DNA from: an uncultured Rhodospirillales bacterium
GTDB taxonomy: Bacteria; Pseudomonadota; Alphaproteobacteria; Reyranellales; Reyranellaceae
Direction: 5' to 3'
Assembly: GCA_945957125.1 (NCBI GenBank)
Contig: CAMFJT010000014.1
Coordinates: 1-49,311, forward strand
DNA: 49,311 nucleotides
Made by a program: the position numbers and the translations under genes. Numbering within the stretch: the stretch's first letter is position 1; every line of letters starts with the position of its first letter. The notes beneath the pieces were generated by a model, which made no database searches, was not told where the DNA came from, and was given only the letters and a program-made list of their open reading frames with translations. Below, one piece after another: positions 35,049 through 42,174 of the stretch.

Positions 35049-35281
35049 CTGGCACGATCCAGTGTTTCATCCTCAGCAAGTGCCGCAGCGTAAGACAATG
35101 CCGCGTCGATATCGGCGGGCTGGAGATAGGGATAGGCCGCCAGGATCGACTCGCGCGTCTCGCCGGCCGCCATCAAGCCGAGCAGGCGAGCCACCGGAAA
35201 GCGCAGGCCGCGTATGCACGGCTTGCCTGTGCATATGGCGGGATCGACGGTTATCCGATCGTGGATCGTATCCGAAGATGA
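35045..35281 (-). pseudogene. DUF433 antitoxin-like gene without a start codon
   Basis: The frame reads DTIHDRITVDPAICTGKPCI, RGLRFPVARLLGLMAAGETR, ESILAAYPYLQPADIDAALS, YAAALAEDE then ends TGA at 35045-35047. This is a complete DUF433 domain, the usual antitoxin partner of DUF5615. A strong AGGAGG lies at 35306-35311, but no ATG, GTG or TTG is in frame near the expected start; a GTG exists only one base out of frame. The pair with the broken DUF5615 toxin indicates decay. Confidence 0.6.
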
Positions 35282-35309
35282 CGGGCAGGACCACGATCCG
35301 TCGCGCCTC

Positions 35310-36242
35310 CTACTTGTTGAGATAGTTCAGCTTCAGCCCCGGCCGCGGCCACTCGAAGCTGACCAGCTTGCCGGTCATCGACAGGGTGGCGAAGGCGGTG
35401 CGCAAATCCTTGCCGCCGAAGCAGACGTTGGTGACCATCGGATCGGGCAGCTTGAACTGGACCACCGTCTGGCCGTCGGGCGAGATGTCGGACACCGCGC
35501 CGGTGATCAGCGTGGCGACGCAGATATGGCCGGCCGAATCGACGGCCAGCGAATCGAACATCTGGTAGCCGCCGAGGCCGGCGATCACGCGGCCCTTCTC
35601 GCCGCGATAGGGACCGTTGGCGTCCTTGATCTCGCCGGGCGCGGAGAGGTCGAACGCCCAGCAACGCGCGGTCGGCGTCTCCACGACGTAGAGCGTCTTC
35701 TCGTCGGGCGACAGGCCGCAGCCGTTCGGCCGCTCGAGCGGAAACACCTTCTGCTCGATCTTCGACCCATCCGCCTTGGCGTAATAGACCGCACCGCGGT
35801 CGTTATCGAATTCGCGCGTCTTGCCGAGGTCGGTGAACCAGAAGCCGCCATCCTTGTCGAACACCAGGTCGTTCGGCCCGTTCAGCCGGCGGCCGTTGCA
35901 GGAGTCGTACAAGGTCTCGAACTTGCCGGTCTCGGGATCGACCACCTGGATCGAGCCGGTCTTGTAGGACGCAGGTTGCGTGCCGGGGAACAGGCGGCCG
36001 CCTGGCCGCTCGATCCAGTTGAAGCCGCCGTTGTTGCAGACATAGATCTTGCCGTCCGGCCCCATCGCCGCGCCGTTCGGCCCGCCGCCCAGCCTGGCGA
36101 TGACGTGCTGCTTGCCGTCGGGCATGACGCGGGTCAGCGTCTCGCGCGCAATCTCGACCAGGATCACCGAGCCGTCCGGCATGGCGATCGGGCCTTCGGG
36201 GAACTTCAGGCCCGAGGTGATTTCCTTGTGTGGCGTCGTCAT
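35310..36242 (-). CDS. SMP-30/gluconolactonase-family lactonase
   Basis: About 310 residues forming a six-bladed beta-propeller. Segments GLKFPEGPIAMPDGSVILVE at the start (metal-binding Glu in FPEGP), LNGPNDLVFDKDGGFWFTD (metal-binding Asn/Asp), NGCGLSPDEKTLYVVET and YQMFDSLAVDSAGHI (Asp) are the calcium-site motifs of the family. These enzymes hydrolyse sugar lactones or other lactones. The ATG at 36242 has a GGGGAGAG site. It is the last gene of an apparent three-gene run with two crotonases (14-base gap). Confidence 0.92.
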   Translation of the reverse strand: MTTPHKEITSGLKFPEGPIAMPDGSVILVEIARETLTRVMPDGKQHVIARLGGGPNGAAMGPDGKIYVCNNGGFNWIERPGGRLFPGTQPASYKTGSIQVVDPETGKFETLYDSCNGRRLNGPNDLVFDKDGGFWFTDLGKTREFDNDRGAVYYAKADGSKIEQKVFPLERPNGCGLSPDEKTLYVVETPTARCWAFDLSAPGEIKDANGPYRGEKGRVIAGLGGYQMFDSLAVDSAGHICVATLITGAVSDISPDGQTVVQFKLPDPMVTNVCFGGKDLRTAFATLSMTGKLVSFEWPRPGLKLNYLNK

Positions 36243-36256
36243 GGTCGTCTCTCCCC

Positions 36257-37045
36257 TCACTTGCCTTTGAAGTTCGCCTTGCGCTTGGCGAGGAAGGCCT
36301 GCACGCCCTCCCTAAAATCCTCGCTCTTGCCGAGCTCGCGCTGGAAGTCGCGCTCGACGTCGAGCTGGGCGGCGAGATCGTTGCCGCTCGATTTGTTCAG
36401 CGCCTCCTTGATGCGCGCGAGCGACAGGGTCGGGCCATCGGCCAGCCGCCGCGCAAGATCGGTCGCCGTCTTCATCAGCTCGGCGTCCTCGACCACGTCC
36501 CAGATCAGGCCCCACTCCTTCGCCTGCTCGGCCTTGATCTGCGGCGCCAGCATGGTGAGGGCACGGGCGCGGGCATCGCCCACCAGCCGTGGCACGAACC
36601 AGGTGCTGCCGCCGTCGGGCAGCAGGCCGATGCGGGCGAAAGCCTGCAGAAAGGACGCCGACTTGCCCGCCACCGCGATGTCGGCGGCCAGGGCGAAGCT
36701 CATTCCCACGCCCGCGGCAACGCCGTTCACCGCCGCCACGATCGGCTTGGGCAGCGCGCGCATGGAGCGGATCACCGGATTGAAGAACTTCTCCAGCGCG
36801 GCGCCGGAATCGGCGGTCGCGCCGTTCTCGCGATCGGGATCGGCGAGATCGGCGCCGGCGCAGAAGCCGCGGCCCGCGCCGGTCAGCAGCACGGCGCGCA
36901 CGGAACCATCGGCCGCGATGTCCTCCCATGCCGCCTTGATCTCGGCGATCATCTTGCGCGAGACGGCGTTCAGTTTCTCGGGCTGGCTGAGGGTGAGGGT
37001 CGCCAGGCCGTCGGCCCTGGCCAGGGTGATCTGCGTGTAGGTCAT
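36257..37045 (-). CDS. Enoyl-CoA hydratase/isomerase (crotonase family), copy 1
   Basis: A 262-residue crotonase. TLARADGLATLTLSQPEKLN-type start, RAVLLTGAGRGFCAGADLAD (oxyanion-hole region), PKPIVAAVNGVAAGVGMSFALA near residue 100 and LLPDGGSTWFVPRLVG near 135 are family motifs. It starts 4 bases after the stop of the second crotonase, and both share long blocks of sequence, so the pair arose by tandem duplication. The likely role is in beta-oxidation or aromatic acid CoA-ester degradation (PaaG/PaaF-like). A Glu at the position after GGST is absent (TWFV), suggesting isomerase rather than classical hydratase activity; this is tentative. Confidence 0.92.
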   Translation of the reverse strand: MTYTQITLARADGLATLTLSQPEKLNAVSRKMIAEIKAAWEDIAADGSVRAVLLTGAGRGFCAGADLADPDRENGATADSGAALEKFFNPVIRSMRALPKPIVAAVNGVAAGVGMSFALAADIAVAGKSASFLQAFARIGLLPDGGSTWFVPRLVGDARARALTMLAPQIKAEQAKEWGLIWDVVEDAELMKTATDLARRLADGPTLSLARIKEALNKSSGNDLAAQLDVERDFQRELGKSEDFREGVQAFLAKRKANFKGK

Positions 37046-37049
37046 CGTC

Positions 37050-37847
37050 TCATCGTCCTGTGAATTGAGCCGGCCGCTTGGCGAGGAACGCCGCGACCCC
37101 TTCCTTGTGATCGGCCGTCTTGCCGAGCGCGCGCTGGCCGTCGCGCTCGAGATCGAGCTGGCGGTCGAGCGTGTTGGTGGCGGCGGCGTTGATCGCCTGC
37201 TTGATCGCCGCATAGGAGAGCGTCGGCCCCGTCGCGAGCCGGCGGGCGAGCGCGGTCGCTTCGTCCATCAGCGCGGCGTCGTCGACGACCTGCCAGATCA
37301 TGCCCGTGCGCGCAGCCTCCTCGGCCGGCACCGACGTACCGAGCATGGCCAGCGCGCGGGCGCGCGCGTCGCCCACTGCGTGCGGCAGGAAGTACGTGCC
37401 GCCGAGGTCCGGCATCAGCGAGATGCGCACGAAAGCCTGGTCGAAGCGCGCCGAGCGGGCGGCCAGGACGATGTCGCAGGCGAGCGCGAAGTTCGCGCCG
37501 CCGCCGGCCGCCACGCCGTTGATGGCGCCGACGATCGGCTTGGGCAAGGCGCGCATGGCCCGGATCATCGGGTTGAAGATGCGGTCCATGTTGGCACCAA
37601 GGTCGGGCGGCTCCTTGGCCGAGGCATCGACCGTGCCGCCGCCCGCGAGGTCGGCGCCGGCGCAGAAGCCGCGGCCCGTGCCGGTCAGCAGCACGGCGCG
37701 GATCGCCGGATCTTCCTTGGCGCGCGCCAGCTCGCGGTTCATCGCCTCGATCAAGGCGTTGTTCATGGCGTTCAGCCGCTGCGGGCGGTTGAGCGTCAGG
37801 GTCAGGACGCCGCCGTCGAGGGCGGACAGGACAGGGTTTTCCTCCAT
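37050..37847 (-). CDS. Enoyl-CoA hydratase/isomerase (crotonase family), copy 2
   Basis: A 265-residue crotonase starting MEENPVLSALDGGVLTLTLN at ATG 37847. It carries RAVLLTGTGRGFCAGADLAG, PKPIVGAINGVAAGGGANFALA and SLMPDLGGTYFLPHAVGDAR. The same blocks are shared with the next gene, for instance VGDARARAL and ARRLA.GPTLS, and the endings AFLAKR.A.F.GR match. Start is supported by a nearby GGAG. Both paralogs probably act on CoA esters, with diverged specificity. It heads the three-gene run that ends with the SMP-30 lactonase. Confidence 0.92.
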   Translation of the reverse strand: MEENPVLSALDGGVLTLTLNRPQRLNAMNNALIEAMNRELARAKEDPAIRAVLLTGTGRGFCAGADLAGGGTVDASAKEPPDLGANMDRIFNPMIRAMRALPKPIVGAINGVAAGGGANFALACDIVLAARSARFDQAFVRISLMPDLGGTYFLPHAVGDARARALAMLGTSVPAEEAARTGMIWQVVDDAALMDEATALARRLATGPTLSYAAIKQAINAAATNTLDRQLDLERDGQRALGKTADHKEGVAAFLAKRPAQFTGR

Positions 37848-37950
37848 GGGCCCGCACACTGGCATGACGCTACAGTCCGCGCCAACTCATGCGCGCCAGC
37901 GCGAACTTGTCGCGTCGCAGGGCGGACCGCGCTTTCGTACATCCCCTGCG

Positions 37951-38397
37951 ATGGCGAACATCCTGATCCTTGTCGGCACCGAGTCGGGCAATGCCCAGAT
38001 GGTGGCCGACGCGCTGAAGCCGGTGCTCGACGCCGCCGGCCACACGGTGGACATCACCGACAAGGCCGCGACCAGGGCCGATCTCGAATCGCACGACGTC
38101 CTGCTGGTGGTCTGCGCGACGCACGGCTCGGGAGACATCCCGACCAACATCCTGCCGCTGGCCGAAACGCTGGAGCGCGAGCGGCCCGACCTGTCGGGCC
38201 ATCGCTACGGCGTCATCGCCCTGGGCGACAGGACCTACCAGGACACCTATTGCGGCGGCGGCAAGAAGGTCGACCGGGTGTTCGAGCTGTGCGGCGCGCG
38301 GAAGATCGGCGACCGGCTCGAGGTCGACGCCTCCTCCCAGCCGCTGCCCGACGAGGAAGCGCTGGGCTGGGTCGAGGGCTGGAAGACCCTGGTCTGA
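37951..38397 (+). CDS. Flavodoxin-like protein (MioC type)
   Basis: A 148-residue flavodoxin-fold protein. The FMN phosphate loop is VGTESGNAQMVADALKP near residue 8, with CATHGSGDIPTNILPL (residues 55-70) and GVIALGDRTYQDTYCGGGKK (residues 85-105) forming the isoalloxazine loops, as in MioC and sulfite-reductase flavodoxin domains. It would carry electrons for reductases; the partner is not visible. It is divergent from the crotonase pair and ends 60 bases before the hemerythrin-like gene. Confidence 0.9.
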   Translation: MANILILVGTESGNAQMVADALKPVLDAAGHTVDITDKAATRADLESHDVLLVVCATHGSGDIPTNILPLAETLERERPDLSGHRYGVIALGDRTYQDTYCGGGKKVDRVFELCGARKIGDRLEVDASSQPLPDEEALGWVEGWKTLV

Positions 38398-38408
38398 CCG
38401 ATCTGCCC

Positions 38409-38422
38409 TTGATCTGGATCAA
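38409..38422 (+). promoter_or_regulatory. FNR/FixK-type box upstream of the hemerythrin-like gene
   Basis: TTGATCTGGATCAA is a perfect match to the FNR/ANR/FixK consensus TTGAT-N4-ATCAA, and the arms extend to CCTTGAT/ATCAAGG. Its centre lies 41.5 bases before the ATG at 38457. That is the class II activator spacing if transcription starts at or near that ATG. Confidence 0.85.
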
Positions 38423-38456
38423 GGGCTTTCGACGACTCCCGTGGCCTGCTGGGGAC

Positions 38457-39005
38457 ATGCAACGCGCCATCGAGACCATGCACGACCGCCAACGCGCGAT
38501 GTCGTCGACCCTGCTTGCCGTGCGGACGATCGCGCGGCGGGCCGTAAAGGCCGGCACGCCACCGGATTTCGCCCAGCTGCGCCGGCTGGTTCGCTACGTC
38601 GAGCGCTTCCCGCAGAAGCTGCATCAGCCGGCCGAGGAAAAGTACCTGCTCGCTGCCGTGCTTCGGCGCGACGCGGCCGCGGAACGCGCCGTGAAGCGCG
38701 CGAAACGGGACCACGCGACCTGCCTGGGCTATCTCGACCGCCTGCGCACCGCCCTCGGCTACTGGGAGAAGGGCGACCCCTCGGCGGGAGCGCAGGTCGC
38801 CTTGCTGGCCGACGACTTCGTCCGCTTCGCCCGGCTGCATGCACGACTCGAATCCCGCGACGTCCTGTCGGTGGCGCGGAACGTGCTGACCGACCAGGAC
38901 TGGCGCGCCATTCGGCAGGCTTACGACGCCGTCGACGACCCACTGGCACGGTCCAGGAGCCGGGCCGACTGCACCGCCGCCCTGCACGCAATGGGCGACC
39001 GCTGA
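38457..39005 (+). CDS. Hemerythrin-like HHE domain protein
   Basis: A 182-residue helical protein. The HHE pattern appears as MHDRQRAM (first His), HQPAEEKYLL (H-x3-E, ligand pair), RDHATCLGYL (His) and LHARLESRDVL (H-x3-E). These five-to-six ligands fit a di-iron or single-iron hemerythrin site that senses or carries oxygen or NO. The ATG at 38457 has GGGG three bases upstream. A perfect FNR/FixK-type box precedes it, implying induction when oxygen is low. The gene stands between the flavodoxin and the cyclase, which runs in the opposite direction. Confidence 0.82.
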   Translation: MQRAIETMHDRQRAMSSTLLAVRTIARRAVKAGTPPDFAQLRRLVRYVERFPQKLHQPAEEKYLLAAVLRRDAAAERAVKRAKRDHATCLGYLDRLRTALGYWEKGDPSAGAQVALLADDFVRFARLHARLESRDVLSVARNVLTDQDWRAIRQAYDAVDDPLARSRSRADCTAALHAMGDR

Positions 39006-39022
39006 GGCCGCTTGCCGGACCG

Positions 39023-40216
39023 CTAGTCCGGTAACGTGAAGACCTCCACCGGCTCGGGTACGCCGCGCAGGCTGTGCTTGCCGAGCGACTTGAGCGGAAG
39101 GGTGCTGACGGCGTTGAACTCCGCCGAGGCGAGGATCGGCACGCCGAGTTCCTTTGTCAGGCTCTCGAGCCGCGCCGCGCGATTGACGGCCGGACCGATG
39201 ACGGTGAAGTCGAGCCGGTCCTCCGTCCCGATATTGCCGAACGTGACCGGTCCGACATGCAGGCCGACCCCGCAACGCACCGGATCGTGGCCGCCGGCTG
39301 CGCGCGCCTCGTTGGCCGATTCGATGTCGTCGATCAGGCGCCGCGCAGCGCCGATCGCATTGTTCGTCACCATCGGCAGGAAGAGCGCGTCCTCCGCCGG
39401 AAAATAAGCCATCACACCATCGCCGATGAACTTCAGGATCTCGCCGCCATACGCTTTCAGCGCGTCGCCAACGAGCTGCAGGTAGTTGTTCAGCAGCTCC
39501 AGCAAATCGGCCGCCGCCATACGCTCGTTGAGGCCGGTAAAATCGCGCAGGTCGGAGAACCACAGCACGGCGTTGATCTCCCGGCCGTCGCCGCGCTTGA
39601 TCAGCCCGCCCAGGATCTGCTCGCCGACGATGTGGCCGAGATAGGTGTCGGTCACCGTCGCGGCGATGTTGCGATAGACGTAGATCTCGGCGATCGGCGC
39701 CATCATGTCGACGAGGCGGCGCAGGTCGGCCACGTCCTCGTCGGTGAAGCCGCTCGCCCGGTCGGTGGCGAAGGACGCGACCGGCATGGAGCCCGAACGG
39801 CCGAGCCGCATCGGAAAAGCGACATAGTCGGTGCCGCCGCCTGCCTGCAGCTCGTACAGCACCGAATGGGCCCTCTCCGGCAGGTCGGTCAGGCAGTAGC
39901 GCACGGTTGCGGCCTTCTGGCGAACCTCCTGCATCGGGCTGCCGATATAGGCCGGGCTCTCGAGGATGCCATGCAGGCGCGGCATCTCTTCGTAGCCCTC
40001 GCCCCGCCGCCAGAGCACGCCTGTCGCGACCATTTGCGGATGGACGAGCTCGAGACCGATATAGAAGCGCCAGATCGGCACGCCCGCCGCGACCGTGCGC
40101 TTCATGAGCTGGTCGACGAAGCGGTCGAAATGCCTCTCGAGCCGGCCCTCGGCCAGCAGCCAGTCGAGGACCGGCTTCAGTCGTGCGTTCTCGGCGACGG
40201 AGGCGGCGTCAGCCAC
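39023..40216 (-). CDS. Class III adenylate cyclase with N-terminal sensor region
   Basis: About 397 residues from GTG 40216. The C-terminal cyclase domain has AVLWFSDLRDFTGLNERM (first metal Asp pair), GGEILKFIGDGVMAYFP (Lys and second Asp) and LDFTVIGPAVNRAARLE (Asp and Asn/Arg); the Lys/Asp pair is that of adenylate rather than guanylate cyclases. Residues 40-195 form an uncharacterised sensory region, GAF-like in part. The start GTG overlaps the SDR stop (GGTGGCTGA), so the two genes are translationally coupled. The product, cAMP, would act through a CRP-type regulator not in this window. Confidence 0.9.
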   Translation of the reverse strand: MADAASVAENARLKPVLDWLLAEGRLERHFDRFVDQLMKRTVAAGVPIWRFYIGLELVHPQMVATGVLWRRGEGYEEMPRLHGILESPAYIGSPMQEVRQKAATVRYCLTDLPERAHSVLYELQAGGGTDYVAFPMRLGRSGSMPVASFATDRASGFTDEDVADLRRLVDMMAPIAEIYVYRNIAATVTDTYLGHIVGEQILGGLIKRGDGREINAVLWFSDLRDFTGLNERMAAADLLELLNNYLQLVGDALKAYGGEILKFIGDGVMAYFPAEDALFLPMVTNNAIGAARRLIDDIESANEARAAGGHDPVRCGVGLHVGPVTFGNIGTEDRLDFTVIGPAVNRAARLESLTKELGVPILASAEFNAVSTLPLKSLGKHSLRGVPEPVEVFTLPD

Positions 40217-41102
40217 CCACCACCGCCTGCACCTCCTCGGTCGAGGTCCGGTAGACCTTGTTGGTCGACAGGTCGGCAATCTTGTCGATGTTCTCCATCA
40301 CGTCCTCGACCGTCGGCGCGCGCCCCTCGATGCGCACGCCGGGCGCCTCGCGGTATTCGATGCGCGCGAAATAGCCCGCGCCCGCGCTCCAGATCTCGCC
40401 GGTGCGCTGGCATTGCTCGCTGCACAGGTAGGCGACCATCGGCGAGACGAATTCCGGCCTGATCTTCTCCAGCATCTCCGGCGTCATCAGGCTCTCGGTC
40501 ATGCGCGTGCCGGCGACCGGCGCGAGCGCGTTGATGAGGACGTTGTACTTCTGGCCCTCGAGCCGGAGCGCATTCATGAAGCCCACCACGGCGAGCTTGG
40601 CGCCGCCATAGTTCGACTGGCCGAAATTGCCGTAGATGCCCGAGTTCGACGAGGTGACGACCACGCGGCCATAGGCCTTGCTGCGCAGGATCGGCCAGGC
40701 GGCGTGCGTGACATAGGCGGTGCCGAGGAAATGCACCTTCACCACGAAGTCGAAATCCTCGATCGTCATGTTGTGGAAGGTCTTGTCGCGCAGCACGCCG
40801 GCATTGTTGACGACGATATCGACCGTGCCGAAGGAATCGACGGCCGTCTTCACGATGTTGGCCGCGCTCTTCGCATCGGCCACCGAATCGTAGTTGGCGA
40901 CGGCCTGCCCGCCGGCCGCCTTGATCTCGTCGACGACCTTGTCCGCGGCCGCATGACCACCGCCTTTGCCATCGACCGCGCCGCCCGGATCGTTCACCAC
41001 CACCTTGGCGCCACGGCTCGCCAGCAGCAGCGCATGCGCGCGCCCCAGCCCATTGCCCGCGCCGGTGACGATGGCGACGCGATTGTCGAAACGGATGGTC
41101 AT
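40209..41102 (-). CDS. SDR-family oxidoreductase (3-hydroxyacyl-CoA dehydrogenase-like)
   Basis: A 297-residue short-chain dehydrogenase. VAIVTGAGNGLGRAHALLLA (NAD-binding glycine motif), DIVVNNAGVLRDKTF and the catalytic YGGAK with the preceding Ser (VVTSSNSGIYGNFGQ) are present. The N-terminal part, VNDPGGAVDGKGGG, resembles peroxisomal multifunctional enzyme type 2 and bacterial acyl-CoA dehydrogenases of the SDR class, so it may oxidise 3-hydroxyacyl-CoA. Its stop overlaps the cyclase start. Confidence 0.93.
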   Translation of the reverse strand: MTIRFDNRVAIVTGAGNGLGRAHALLLASRGAKVVVNDPGGAVDGKGGGHAAADKVVDEIKAAGGQAVANYDSVADAKSAANIVKTAVDSFGTVDIVVNNAGVLRDKTFHNMTIEDFDFVVKVHFLGTAYVTHAAWPILRSKAYGRVVVTSSNSGIYGNFGQSNYGGAKLAVVGFMNALRLEGQKYNVLINALAPVAGTRMTESLMTPEMLEKIRPEFVSPMVAYLCSEQCQRTGEIWSAGAGYFARIEYREAPGVRIEGRAPTVEDVMENIDKIADLSTNKVYRTSTEEVQAVVGG

Positions 41103-41138
41103 TTCATTGTCTCCCCTGAGGCTCGAAATGGTGACGTG

Positions 41139-41417
41139 CTAAGCAACGCGTGCCGCGCTGATCCGGCGACGCTCGGCAGCAGGCAAGCCTTTGTTGGCGA
41201 TCTTGAGGTCGTGCCAGCTCTGCAAATTCATCCAGAACTCCCCGCTGTTACCGAAGAACAGGCCCAGCCTGACCGCGGTATCGGCGGTAATGCGCCGGCG
41301 ATTGTTCACGATCTCCGCGATCCGATTCGGAGAAACGCCGATCGCCTGAGCAAGCTCGTTCTGGGAAAGCCCGAATTCGTCAAGGAATTCGTGCCTCAGC
41401 ATGTCGCCCGGTGTCAC
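41139..41417 (-). CDS. higA: HigA-family addiction-module antitoxin (second antitoxin)
   Basis: A 92-residue Cro/C1-type protein. The start is GTG at 41417, giving MTPGDMLRHEFLDEFGLSQN, the usual HigA beginning, with GAAAG upstream. The helix-turn-helix is LSQNELAQAIGVSPNRIAEIVNNRRRITADTAVRLGLFFG. It belongs to the HigA branch normally paired with a short RelE-type HigB, but no such toxin is next to it. It lies 28 bases after the end of the other antitoxin. Confidence 0.85.
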   Translation of the reverse strand: MTPGDMLRHEFLDEFGLSQNELAQAIGVSPNRIAEIVNNRRRITADTAVRLGLFFGNSGEFWMNLQSWHDLKIANKGLPAAERRRISAARVA

Positions 41418-41445
41418 GGGATTCTTTCGATGGCGCGAAAAACTA

Positions 41446-41835
41446 TCACGCGGCCCGTCGAGCACGCAGCCCGCTGAGCTTGTACGGCTGAACCAGGATA
41501 TCCGTCGGTATGTCCCAAGCCGCCGAAAGCTTACGGATGACCGCCAACGACATCGGACGCTTCCGACGGAGGACAGCCGATGCGAGCGAACGCGATCCCA
41601 GGAGACGTGCCAGATCAGCTTGACCCAGGCCTCGTTCCGCCATGTGTGTTTCGATTGCCTCGACAGGCTCCGGCAGGTCGATACGATCATGCTTTGCTTC
41701 ATACGCGGCGACGAGCGCCGCGAGGACGGCAAGCCGATGGGCCTGCGGAGAGCCGCGCTTGGCGCCCATCAGCCGCTCGATCTCTTCAAGAGCACGATTG
41801 TGATCTGCCCGTGTACGGATCGGCTTGAAAGACAT
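41446..41835 (-). CDS. higA: HigA-type antitoxin paired with HigB
   Basis: A 129-residue protein from ATG 41835. The N-terminal part (FKPIRTRADHNRALEEIERLMGAKRGS) and the C-terminal helix-turn-helix (MAERGLGQADLARLLGSRSLASAVLRRKRPMSLAVIRKLS) match the COG5499-type antitoxins that accompany HigB-like toxins of the COG4680 group. It starts 7 bases after the HigB stop. Such antitoxins bind the toxin and repress the operon. Confidence 0.88.
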   Translation of the reverse strand: MSFKPIRTRADHNRALEEIERLMGAKRGSPQAHRLAVLAALVAAYEAKHDRIDLPEPVEAIETHMAERGLGQADLARLLGSRSLASAVLRRKRPMSLAVIRKLSAAWDIPTDILVQPYKLSGLRARRAA

Positions 41836-41842
41836 GTCACTC

Positions 41843-42139
41843 CTAGATGGTTGCCGCGTCGATTCGATCATAGGCGGAATGCACGCCGACAAATCTGATC
41901 GGCACGAGACCGACTGCGTAATCAATCTTCACGACCAACCGGTACTTGTTACCACCGACATCGAATATTGCCCGGTTCCCGGCGACGAAATCCACTGTCG
42001 CACCGAACTGGGTGCGCAAATCTGCCGGTCGCACCCAGCGCGCTCGCACGGCGCGCGCGTACCAAAGCTCGAGAGGCGTTTCGGCAGCGGGATGGCGCAA
42101 CCAAAACTCGCGCAAGGTCCGCTTGGCAATAACCTGCAC
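41843..42139 (-). CDS. higB: HigB-family RelE-fold mRNA interferase toxin
   Basis: A 98-residue HigB (COG4680-type): MQVIAKRTLREFWLRHPAAE, PLELWYARAVRARWVRPADL, AIFDVGGNKYRLVVKIDYAV and FVGVHSAYDRIDAATI are the conserved blocks. Such toxins cut mRNA on the ribosome. It is the first gene of a higB-higA-higA run, toxin first as usual for this family. A near-perfect 19-base palindrome precedes it. Confidence 0.93.
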   Translation of the reverse strand: MQVIAKRTLREFWLRHPAAETPLELWYARAVRARWVRPADLRTQFGATVDFVAGNRAIFDVGGNKYRLVVKIDYAVGLVPIRFVGVHSAYDRIDAATI

Positions 42140-42154
42140 ACATGCCGTCTAGCA

Positions 42155-42173
42155 TGTTCTCAATTTGTGAACA
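42155..42173 (-). promoter_or_regulatory. Palindromic operator upstream of higB
   Basis: TGTTCTCAATTTGTGAACA is an inverted repeat in which eight of nine base pairs match. It sits 16 bases before the higB ATG and 2 bases from the end of the thiolase gene. HigA antitoxins bind such sites. Confidence 0.7.
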
Positions 42174-42174
42174 A

